IMG/VR virus record: IMGVR_UViG_3300031576_000142
Location: 1-40,964 of that record
Length of the DNA stretch: 40,964 nucleotides
Direction: 5' to 3' (one strand)
Origin: a virus
How positions within the stretch are numbered: position 1 is the stretch's first letter; every line of letters starts with the position of its first letter. Below the pieces are notes generated by a model, which saw only the letters and a program-made list of their open reading frames with translations, was not told the origin of the DNA and made no database searches. The translations under genes and the position numbers were made by a program. This document shows positions 1 to 6,338 of this stretch, piece after piece.

Positions 1-229
1 GATGGAATGTACGGAAATCGTTTACATCGGAACTGACGGTTATATCGTTGGAGGATTCTCCAATCACTCTGATTACTGTGGGAGCATTGGTAGCCGATGT
101 TACCATAACGCCTTTATTCCCATTCGCTATGCCGAAGAAATAGCTCTTCCTGGCCCGGACAGTCAGGAATGTGTCTTTGGTCGATTCGGGATCATCGGTC
201 CTGCTGTATTGCCTGAATCCTCCAGTGGC
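1..229. repeat. Left copy of terminal redundancy (circular genome overlap)
   Basis: Bases 1-229 are repeated at 40736-40964. The only difference I find is position 106 (T) against 40841 (C). The reading frame of the large structural gene passes through both copies unbroken, so this is the overlap left when a circular or circularly permuted genome was assembled linearly. It is not a biological repeat inside the genome. The unit length is therefore about 40,735 bp. Confidence 0.95.
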
Positions 230-1714
230 GGGCCCAGCCGTTATCGTCAATATCCCGGCCGCATTTGAGGCTGTTACCTGCCCGGATGCACTTGCTTGCC
301 ATGATGGGCTTGAACTCTCAGGCGGGGCATCAGCTTCGTAGCGCACTTCCCAAACTGGTTTTCCTAGTACCACAGCTTTCCCTGGGTTGGTCTCTATGTC
401 GATGTTGAGGCCCGCTTGAAGCCCTGGACCTTGCCAATCTACTGCGGTATCGAATACTTGCGGCCTGAGCCTAGCATCCGTGGTCTCCAGGAAGGTTGAC
501 AGTATGCCGGCGTCGAAGTCGGGCTTGGCTGAGAAGGACAAAGAGCGGAAAAGGAAATTCGGCTGACGTAGGGAGCGCAGGGTTGGATCTATGCCATGCG
601 CTGGATCAACTGGGACAACGCTGACGGCATCGGTTTTGTATATCTCAGGGAGTCCGTCCTTGTCCTGCCCAAAGAAATAGAGAAGTCCCTTCTTCTCTTG
701 CCAGGACCTAGGAAACCGGGATCCTACCGAACGGTCTACGCTTTCGATGCGATAAAGCGTAAGAGGGTCGCGCTCTATGCGGAACACCCCGGTTGCCTTG
801 TGCGGCATGATGCGGTCGCGCAAGATGGGCGATATCCCCCAGAGGCGGTCGCCGTCCGATGAATAAACGTCTAACTGGTTTCTGGAAGGCCAGGCTAGGG
901 GGTGATCTATACCGATGTCTGCTCCGGTGTTGGGATCGGTGAGTTGGTGAAACCTGAGCTCACTCGGGTTGTCAGTCGTGCCTCCTACCCAAAGATGGCC
1001 GTCCCAGAACCGCACGGCCCGGCCTTTCGGGATGATGAGACCAACCTTGAAGCGATCTGTGACAGCCGTAGCTCCGCTTAGGGTAGGCGCGAAAGTGATC
1101 GTGTCCGTAGCCGCATCGAAATCAGTAACGGTGACTACCGTACCAGTGTTGGCGCCAGTGGTGAATACCAGCTTCTGCCCGTTCCAGAAATCATCGGCTT
1201 CCGTCAGTTGAGCGTTTCTGACAGTGGTAGCCGTGATGGCAACATTGTCGATCGTGACCGTTTTTTCCCTGTCATAGACAAACAGGATAGTCCCATCCCA
1301 GGACATTATAGGGTCTATCCCGTTGCTCATCCACGCCTTGTCCTCTGCGGTCTCGAACTCCAAGAAACCGTCAGTGTCAAGGCCTGTTCTTCGGAGCGTC
1401 CAGGCAGACTGTACGCTTGGATCCGAAGTGGAGTAGAGACTAACGCCGTCGGAAGCTAGCAGGAAGATTGAGCCGTCGATCTTGATGAACACATGCCCAT
1501 CCCGTGCCGGCAGGCCAGATGGCAAAGTGGATATTTGCCTGGAGCCGTTACGCTTCTGGGCTAGTCCTGGGGTTTCATCCAGAAGTAGGTTCTGGCCGTC
1601 GCGGATTTTCCCTGGCGGCAAGGCATAAGCAGCGCTCTTCTGGTCAATCCCAAGAAGCCACGGCCCTAGGCGGGAGAATCGTAGCTTCGCTTCGAGCCTT
1701 GCGCTAATCGCCAT
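1..1714 (-). CDS. Large virion structural protein, N-terminal part (crosses the circle junction)
   Basis: Translating the minus strand from the ATG at 1712-1714 gives an open frame through base 1. It continues without a stop on the other side of the 229-base overlap, ending at 39324, for a total of about 1041 residues. The protein begins MAISARLEAKLRFSR, and an in-frame TAA lies just upstream (1718-1720), which fixes the maximum extent. The Shine-Dalgarno site is weak. The sequence reads as beta-rich with repeated short W/G-D-G motifs (for example 'FWNGQKLVFTTGANTG') that suggest beta-propeller or beta-sandwich modules. It lies between the lysis cassette and ejection-type genes in the late operon. 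I infer a tail or receptor-contact structural protein; the family is not recognised. Confidence 0.85.
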   Translation of the reverse strand, partial: MAISARLEAKLRFSRLGPWLLGIDQKSAAYALPPGKIRDGQNLLLDETPGLAQKRNGSRQISTLPSGLPARDGHVFIKIDGSIFLLASDGVSLYSTSDPSVQSAWTLRRTGLDTDGFLEFETAEDKAWMSNGIDPIMSWDGTILFVYDREKTVTIDNVAITATTVRNAQLTEADDFWNGQKLVFTTGANTGTVVTVTDFDAATDTITFAPTLSGATAVTDRFKVGLIIPKGRAVRFWDGHLWVGGTTDNPSELRFHQLTDPNTGADIGIDHPLAWPSRNQLDVYSSDGDRLWGISPILRDRIMPHKATGVFRIERDPLTLYRIESVDRSVGSRFPRSWQEKKGLLYFFGQDKDGLPEIYKTDAVSVVPVDPAHGIDPTLRSLRQPNFLFRSLSFSAKPDFDAGILSTFLETTDARLRPQVFDTAVDWQGPGLQAGLNIDIETNPGKAVVLGKPVWEVRYEADAPPESSSPSWQASASGQVTASNAAGILTITAGPATGGFRQYSRTDDPESTKDTFLTVRARKSYFFGIANGNKGVMVTSATNAPTVIRVIGESSNDITVSSDVNDFRTFH

Positions 1715-1884
1715 ATTTTACCGTAGCGTTCCCCTCGCGGCTTCTTTGGCCGCAACCGGGTAGTCTCCCAAAGAAGATCCCAAAGCCTCTGGGCGCGGCG
1801 CGGGTATAGCACAATAGCCGCCAGGATCATGCCGCCCCACGCCTTGATGATCTGGGACTCGCTCCCGGATAACCTCTTTGGCAC
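1666..1884 (-). CDS. Small hypothetical membrane protein, 72 aa
   Basis: This short frame sits between the holin-like gene and the large structural gene. It has a GTG start at 1884 (an in-frame TTG at 1887 is also possible), one hydrophobic stretch (about residues 18-27, 'GGMILAAIVLY') and a strongly basic C-terminal half. It overlaps the next gene's start at 1714 by about 49 bases. The ribosome site is poor, so this could be a chance frame. If real, the TM-plus-basic-tail form and the lysis-cassette position would fit a small lysis accessory protein, but that is inference. Confidence 0.4.
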   Translation of the reverse strand: MPKRLSGSESQIIKAWGGMILAAIVLYPRRAQRLWDLLWETTRLRPKKPRGERYGKIWRLAQGSKRSYDSPA

Positions 1885-1890
1885 CAATTT

Positions 1891-2379
1891 TCACGATTGC
1901 GCCGGCTTTGGCCCCTCCAGGGCTTCGGGCTGGGCCCCACCCTTGGCTAGGCCACGGGAGAGCTCATAGGCGCTGTTGGATACGGCAACAAGCACCGCCG
2001 CTGTCTCAGGGGCTACTGCGCCTGAAGTGGCCATGAGTACCGCCCCCAGACTGGAAGTTAGATTCCCCCAAAACTCGGTTGTTGAGGCCCCGGGCTTGAT
2101 GCCGCCCAGCGGATCGGAATGCTTGGCCAGCCCGCGGCTTAAAGCATAGACGGCCGAGGATGCCGCCATAACGATAGCGCCGTAGGGTGGCGGGATGAGC
2201 CCGGAAGCCTGGGCCGCGACAGCACCCAGTCCGGTAAGGGCGGCCTTCCAGAACTCGGTCGATTTCCAAGAGGATTTATCCAGAGCGGCCTTGGTATCGG
2301 CGCCCTGTTTGATAGCCTCCTGCAAGACCGGCTTACCGCGCATCAACAGCTTGAAGTAGTCCAGCCATCCAAGTTTCAT
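1891..2379 (-). CDS. Candidate holin with internally duplicated hydrophobic domain, 162 aa
   Basis: The start is ATG 2379 (MKLGWLDYFKLL), with GGGAGG eight bases upstream; an upstream GTG/ATG-type start is possible but has no better site. The protein contains two similar units. The first runs from 'STEFWKAALTGLGAVAAQ' to 'YALSRGLAK' and the second from 'TTEFWGNLTSSLGAVLMA' to 'YELSRGLAK'. Each has two hydrophobic stretches, so about four membrane segments are expected, and the C-terminus is short and polar. It lies beside an endolysin-like gene and an XhlA-like gene, so a holin (membrane-permeabilising lysis protein) is the best guess. The duplication is visible in the sequence; the function is inferred from context. 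Confidence 0.65.
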   Translation of the reverse strand: MKLGWLDYFKLLMRGKPVLQEAIKQGADTKAALDKSSWKSTEFWKAALTGLGAVAAQASGLIPPPYGAIVMAASSAVYALSRGLAKHSDPLGGIKPGASTTEFWGNLTSSLGAVLMATSGAVAPETAAVLVAVSNSAYELSRGLAKGGAQPEALEGPKPAQS

Positions 2380-2380
2380 G

Positions 2381-2608
2381 TCATGCCTCCCAGGTTTTAG
2401 CGTTGCGGAAAGGATGTGCCTTGCTGGCATGTTCCAATCGGATTATGCCGCAATCCAAGCATCGTTCCTGTTCCTTGTCTCCAGCGTTTCCACCGCCCAA
2501 GACTATTTTGAAACTGAACCAGAAACCGCGTCTGATCCATCGTTCAAGCCATCCTGGCATGATAGCTGGGCTCAGAGTCAAAAGCGTAATTCGCTCCCAT
2601 GATTCCAT
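2381..2608 (-). CDS. Small hypothetical protein with CxxC motif, 75 aa
   Basis: The likely start is the ATG at 2608 (MESWERITLL), which overlaps the 3' end of the endolysin-like gene by 65 bases; a longer form from 2629 is possible. The N-terminal half is hydrophobic and aromatic ('GWLERWIRRGFWFSFKIVL'), and the C-terminal half carries a 'CLDCG' pair. It lies in the lysis cassette immediately before the holin-like gene. The family is not recognised. It could be a lysis accessory protein or an anchored metal-binding protein. Confidence 0.5.
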   Translation of the reverse strand: MESWERITLLTLSPAIMPGWLERWIRRGFWFSFKIVLGGGNAGDKEQERCLDCGIIRLEHASKAHPFRNAKTWEA

Positions 2609-2966
2609 TGCGCTTCCCCACGTTGGCAACCACGGGACACTCCTTTTTCCACTTCCCAGAATATGTGACCCCAGACGGATAGACTACTGCAACGTGGCCA
2701 TGCGGCTTGCCTCTCAATGCGGCTATGACCAATACCCCGGAGTTGGCCTTTTTGGTTGCCAGCAATGGCCCCACATCTTCAAAGTCTCCAGAACGCTCTA
2801 AATGATCCACAATCTGATTGGCAAGCATCCCTAGAAATTCGCCATAACCTATGCGCTCTGCGATAACTTGGACACCCAAATTGCAAAAGGTTTTGCCATC
2901 CTGCGGGGCTAATTTTTCGTCTTGCACCGCCTCATCACATGCCGTCCGTAAAAGATCGGATATCAT
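2544..2966 (-). CDS. Cysteine peptidase/amidase-like endolysin (CHAP or NlpC/P60 type), 140 aa
   Basis: The start is the ATG at 2966, giving an ATGA overlap with the upstream gene's stop. Residues 24-31 ('GKTFCNLGV') place Cys28 at the head of a helix, and residues 88-95 ('PHGHVAVVYP') supply a histidine (His91) followed by hydrophobic strand residues. This is the Cys...His layout of CHAP and NlpC/P60 peptidoglycan peptidases or amidases, with a single compact catalytic domain and no obvious wall-binding domain. The neighbours are an XhlA-like coiled-coil membrane protein upstream and a holin-like protein downstream, so it is likely the endolysin that cuts host peptidoglycan at the end of infection. 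The exact subfamily is uncertain. Confidence 0.7.
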   Translation of the reverse strand: MISDLLRTACDEAVQDEKLAPQDGKTFCNLGVQVIAERIGYGEFLGMLANQIVDHLERSGDFEDVGPLLATKKANSGVLVIAALRGKPHGHVAVVYPSGVTYSGKWKKECPVVANVGKRNGIMGANYAFDSEPSYHARMA

Positions 2967-3292
2967 GAGAATTTCATAACCAGCCCTATGATGGTGACAA
3001 CAAGTCCGCAGGCCGCCACAAAAAGTTTCCAATGCTCTATGATAGCGTTGGGGGGGCGAACTGCGGCAGAATCGTGAAGGGATCTGTCAGAAGCATGTCC
3101 TCTCAGTTTCTGACCTAATCCGTCCAGGTCCCCCTCCATGTTTTTGATTCGCTCGTCTTGCTGGGCGTTCTTAATCTCAATGTTCCGAATGGAGCGCTGG
3201 GTCTCATGGACAGCTGTCTTGGTATCTGTAACGGTCGGTTCAAGACGTGCAACCGCCTCAAGAAGCCTATCCAGCTTGTCGTCTAGGCTCAT
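2963..3292 (-). CDS. XhlA/hemolysin-like coiled-coil protein with C-terminal membrane anchor, 109 aa
   Basis: The protein starts MSLDDKLDRLLEAVARLE and stays charged with heptad-like spacing through about residue 62, consistent with a coiled coil. It ends in one hydrophobic segment (about residues 88-107, 'LFVAACGLVVTIIGLVM'). This is the layout of XhlA-type or phage accessory-lysis proteins that work with a holin at the cytoplasmic membrane. It overlaps the endolysin-like gene by ATGA, so the two are probably translated together. The role is inferred from architecture and position. Confidence 0.65.
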   Translation of the reverse strand: MSLDDKLDRLLEAVARLEPTVTDTKTAVHETQRSIRNIEIKNAQQDERIKNMEGDLDGLGQKLRGHASDRSLHDSAAVRPPNAIIEHWKLFVAACGLVVTIIGLVMKFS

Positions 3293-3299
3293 TTTTCAC

Positions 3300-5303
3300 T
3301 CACCTATATCCAAGACAGAGATAGGCCAGCACATCGCCCCCTAGGCCGGTGCCGGAAAACGTGACTTGCGTCTTTGTGGAAGTAGCACGGAACAAGTTCG
3401 CGGTAGTCTCATTGGTGACTACGCAGGCCGGTGGGTTGGTCCACGGCGAATTGAATGTCAGGACGCAGCCCGTGGCGCCGCCAGTCCCGAGAGTGATCTT
3501 GCCGGCCACATCATTGCCGCTACTTGTCGGGCCAGTCCCGCAAGACGCAAGAGCTGGAGCTGCTGCGCCAGCCGTGCTGGTTTCAACATGTCCGTTCCCA
3601 AGCACAGTCCACATGGCGCTTCCGCTCTGGCTTGAAGCCCGAATGACATATCCGCCTGATGATGTGCTGCTCTTGACATCCAAATCGGCATCCGGGCTTG
3701 TGGTGCCGATTCCGAACTTACCGGCATAGGTGATCCTGCCGGCCTCACCGGACGGAGCGCCTGGAGCCCGCATGCGGATACTCCCATCCGATGCGCTGCC
3801 GGCGCCAGCCGCGAGGATCAGGTGGCCCGCGATAGAAGAGTTAGCGTTCTCGTTGCCGCCAGCCGTAACATAGGCTCCGCGGTTGGGATCCCCGCCCGAT
3901 CCGCCGCCACCGGACAAAGTAAAATCGCCGGTGTCTGCTGCATCCGCTGTATTGGCATTTAAATTCACCACGTTCCCACCGTAGAATACATTCCCGCTTT
4001 CGAGGAATCTCCATCGGCGCGTCCCGTTAAACGATCGGATATCTAAGATCGGATTGAGTGCGTCTGTAGTGGTTGATTGAAGGATGGTCGCGCCGTTGTT
4101 GCTTGAGGTCACGGGGCCAACACGGAATACCCCACCCACGCCGTCCACGATCAGCGGATTGCTAGACACCTTGAGCTGTCCGGTCACCGTATCCCCGGAG
4201 GCGTTGAGGTAGGTCGCCGCATATCCGTCTGCTGGGAGCTCGCTAGAGTCTATGGATGGTCCAAGTTTTGTCACAGAGGATGAATCCAAGTCCGCATTTG
4301 GAACCAAACCGGCGCCATCAGCCTGAATGAGCTGATTCGCGTTATTGAACTGATTGCCTTGGAGCGTGACGGAGGTCGGCACGATATCAAACGTGATAGC
4401 ACCGGCTGAATGTGTCGCAGTCAAACGTCCTGTGGTGCCCAGAATATTCTTATATTCTGGATCACCAGCAACGGAGTTCATGCCCAACACCTGATTGGCC
4501 GCACCTAGGCCAAAAGAATGGATCGGTTGAATGGTGACGTAGATGATGCCATGGCTGGAATGCTGACGGATCACGATGCCAATGGGGATCTCGTATGAAG
4601 GTGCCGCAGGATGTGTCTGCGTATAGGCCCCAAAGGTAATGGATGAGAGATAGATTATCGCCCCTTCAGTAAAAGCAGAAGTGTTCAAACCGTGCACCTT
4701 GCCCTGAGCCGTGACATAGCCGAAACTGTTGTTTTCGATATCATGCGTGGCCACTCCTACGGAACCGAGGTTGTCATGAGAATCGGCTTTGGCAAGCCCA
4801 ATGGTAGGAGCGATGGCGCCATGCGCTCCGCTAATCCTCACGATCTGGCCGTTTGTAATGGTTGAACCCGAATTGTTGCGCACGCGAATATAATTATCTT
4901 GCCCGATATTTAACGTGACGTCTGCTTCTTCGTTGTAGTAACTCAAGGCCATTTGCCCGGAATTGTAGAATAGACGCCCTGGAACATAAGCAGGATTGGC
5001 GCTCGTTGTGCTGAACTTGATGAACTGGTTGCCCCCCATTTCGATAGGGGCGTTCATGGTGAGTTGCCCGGACATGCTGCCGCCCGTTCGCCGCACAACA
5101 TCCAGCGTGGTTGTGCTAAAGCTGATCCCGGCCGAACTGGACATGTCCACCGTACCTTTGAAGGTTACGGCTCCGGTAAAGCTCCAAGTCCCGCGCTCGA
5201 TAGTCCGCGGAATGTCAACTCCGAAGCGTGACGGGCTTGTGCCGATCTGGGCCGTTGCTGGTAGAGACAGGGCCAATGCCAACCCGGCCAAAAATGCTTT
5301 CAT
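3300..5303 (-). CDS. Fibre-like structural protein with N-terminal signal peptide, 667 aa
   Basis: The start at 5303 has a strong AGGAGG site. Residues 1-18 (MKAFLAGLALALSLPATA) look like a Sec signal peptide, which is unusual for a virion protein. The body is Ser/Thr/Gly-rich and beta-helical in character. It carries a module 'SSVTKLGPSIDSSELPADGY' that also occurs in the 842-aa protein at 6335-8863, so the two share ancestry. The C-terminal region is Cys/Gly-rich and ends 'GDVLAYLCLGYR'. It lies in the late operon, so it is probably a fibre or appendage. Export before assembly, or a host-surface role such as a lysogenic cargo, are alternatives suggested by the signal peptide. Confidence 0.7.
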   Translation of the reverse strand: MKAFLAGLALALSLPATAQIGTSPSRFGVDIPRTIERGTWSFTGAVTFKGTVDMSSSAGISFSTTTLDVVRRTGGSMSGQLTMNAPIEMGGNQFIKFSTTSANPAYVPGRLFYNSGQMALSYYNEEADVTLNIGQDNYIRVRNNSGSTITNGQIVRISGAHGAIAPTIGLAKADSHDNLGSVGVATHDIENNSFGYVTAQGKVHGLNTSAFTEGAIIYLSSITFGAYTQTHPAAPSYEIPIGIVIRQHSSHGIIYVTIQPIHSFGLGAANQVLGMNSVAGDPEYKNILGTTGRLTATHSAGAITFDIVPTSVTLQGNQFNNANQLIQADGAGLVPNADLDSSSVTKLGPSIDSSELPADGYAATYLNASGDTVTGQLKVSSNPLIVDGVGGVFRVGPVTSSNNGATILQSTTTDALNPILDIRSFNGTRRWRFLESGNVFYGGNVVNLNANTADAADTGDFTLSGGGGSGGDPNRGAYVTAGGNENANSSIAGHLILAAGAGSASDGSIRMRAPGAPSGEAGRITYAGKFGIGTTSPDADLDVKSSTSSGGYVIRASSQSGSAMWTVLGNGHVETSTAGAAAPALASCGTGPTSSGNDVAGKITLGTGGATGCVLTFNSPWTNPPACVVTNETTANLFRATSTKTQVTFSGTGLGGDVLAYLCLGYR

Positions 5304-5311
5304 CGGGCCTC

Positions 5312-5680
5312 CTAGGCCAACACAACCTTGACGTTTGCGGCCGATCCGCTGCTGTTGCTGAAAAAAATGTCCGTGACTTCCGCGGCGTCGAGCGTGAAAG
5401 ACCCCTCGGTGGATGTTAGAGTGATTGCATCCCCGCCTGTGGAATTCAGCTTGAAAGTGATGTTTTGATCCGTTCTCACGATGATAAGATGAGCTCTGGG
5501 GACCGTAAGAAATGCGTTGGCCACGTTGTTCTTCATGGAGTAGTTAGAGGCCCCGTTGGCCACTGAAAACTCCTTGGATTCATAGACGCTGTTACATCTG
5601 GACGCCATGACCCGGGCAGCCTCTTCATACACCGCGCCCCCGTTGGCCTTCCCTGCGATCTGCCCATCAGAAACTGCCAT
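5312..5680 (-). CDS. Hypothetical structural protein, 122 aa
   Basis: The start at 5680 is preceded by AAGGAGG. The N-terminus (MAVSDGQIAGKANGGAVYEE) is followed by beta-strand-rich, Ser/Thr/Asn-rich sequence with no signal peptide or membrane segment. The C-terminus ends in alternating hydrophobic residues ('SAANVKVVLA'). It sits between the lipoprotein and the signal-peptide fibre gene with short spacing on both sides. It may be a small capsid-decoration or fibre-associated protein; the family is not recognised. Confidence 0.7.
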   Translation of the reverse strand: MAVSDGQIAGKANGGAVYEEAARVMASRCNSVYESKEFSVANGASNYSMKNNVANAFLTVPRAHLIIVRTDQNITFKLNSTGGDAITLTSTEGSFTLDAAEVTDIFFSNSSGSAANVKVVLA

Positions 5681-5703
5681 GGTGCCTCCTTACTCGATTT
5701 CCG

Positions 5704-5985
5704 TTATGGAGCTTTCTTCCTGCAAACTTCCTCATGGTTGCCTTCAGCATGGCAAAGCTCATGCGGTATCCTGTCCCAGGCATTCCAGCTCAGCCATAGC
5801 TCTCGCTTGGCGTGATTGAAGAACGCTGGAACACCAGGGCGGCATAATGGGCCACAAGCCTCTTTCACCTGGGCCTGCTCGGCATAATAAAGCGAGAATG
5901 GTTTGATAGCTCCAAATTTCCAAATTCTTGGCTGTGGAGAACACCCGGAGAGCAAAACTACTAAGACGGTAAGCATGGTTCTCAT
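5704..5985 (-). CDS. Small lipoprotein with HExxH motif, 93 aa
   Basis: The N-terminus MRTMLTVLVVLLSGCS is a lipoprotein signal with a clear lipobox (L-S-G-C, Cys15 the likely lipidated residue). Near the C-terminus is 'IPHELCHAEGNHEEVC' (about residues 73-88), which contains HExxH, the zinc-binding signature of many metallopeptidases. Cysteines at several points suggest disulphides in an oxidising compartment. It overlaps its upstream neighbour by ATGA. It could be an envelope-anchored protease-like protein or an outer-membrane (o-spanin-like) lysis factor. The lipobox is clear, but catalytic activity is unproven because the protein is very short. Confidence 0.65.
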   Translation of the reverse strand: MRTMLTVLVVLLSGCSPQPRIWKFGAIKPFSLYYAEQAQVKEACGPLCRPGVPAFFNHAKRELWLSWNAWDRIPHELCHAEGNHEEVCRKKAP

Positions 5986-6338
5986 TGAAAAATTGTGTAT
6001 GCAACCTCAATATTGGCCGACGCTGGATTCGGTGACGCCACAAGGGCAGAATTACAGCGCTGGATCGTCAACACCCCATCTGCCGTGCATCTTCCGGTCA
6101 TGGTTATGTGGGCGCCTGTAAAAAAGGCTTCATCTGGACCAATATCGACCGGGGCTCCTGCTTTAATCCCAGAAACCGAAAATGTGCTAGTGGCACACTC
6201 GCTCCCCGAAACGGCCCCAAGGTCGGCCGTGATCTGCCCACGAACCAGCTTGGTTGTGTAAACATCAAAGGTCTGCGGTAGGGCCCAAATGGTAGCGGCC
6301 ATGCCGATAGTGATTAACAGCGCTGTCAAAGATTTCAT
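5982..6338 (-). CDS. Secreted hypothetical protein, 118 aa
   Basis: The start at 6338 gives an ATGA overlap with the end of the 842-aa fibre-like gene. Residues 1-19 (MKSLTALLITIGMAATIWA) form a signal peptide, probably cleaved after 'WALP'. The mature part is beta-rich, with two cysteines in the middle ('SECATS', 'TGRCTADG') and a third near 'IQRCNSA'. It is one of four consecutive genes here that encode exported or signal-bearing products. The function is unknown. Confidence 0.7.
   Translation of the reverse strand: MKSLTALLITIGMAATIWALPQTFDVYTTKLVRGQITADLGAVSGSECATSTFSVSGIKAGAPVDIGPDEAFFTGAHITMTGRCTADGVLTIQRCNSALVASPNPASANIEVAYTIFQ

Noticed and set aside
1-229. Direct terminal repeats as packaging ends
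   Set aside because: The copies are identical apart from one base and lie inside a single gene, so they are an assembly overlap; no separate evidence for physical ends.
2-1707. Several plus-strand frames in the first 1.7 kb
   Set aside because: They are shadows; the minus strand is continuously open as the large structural gene across the junction.
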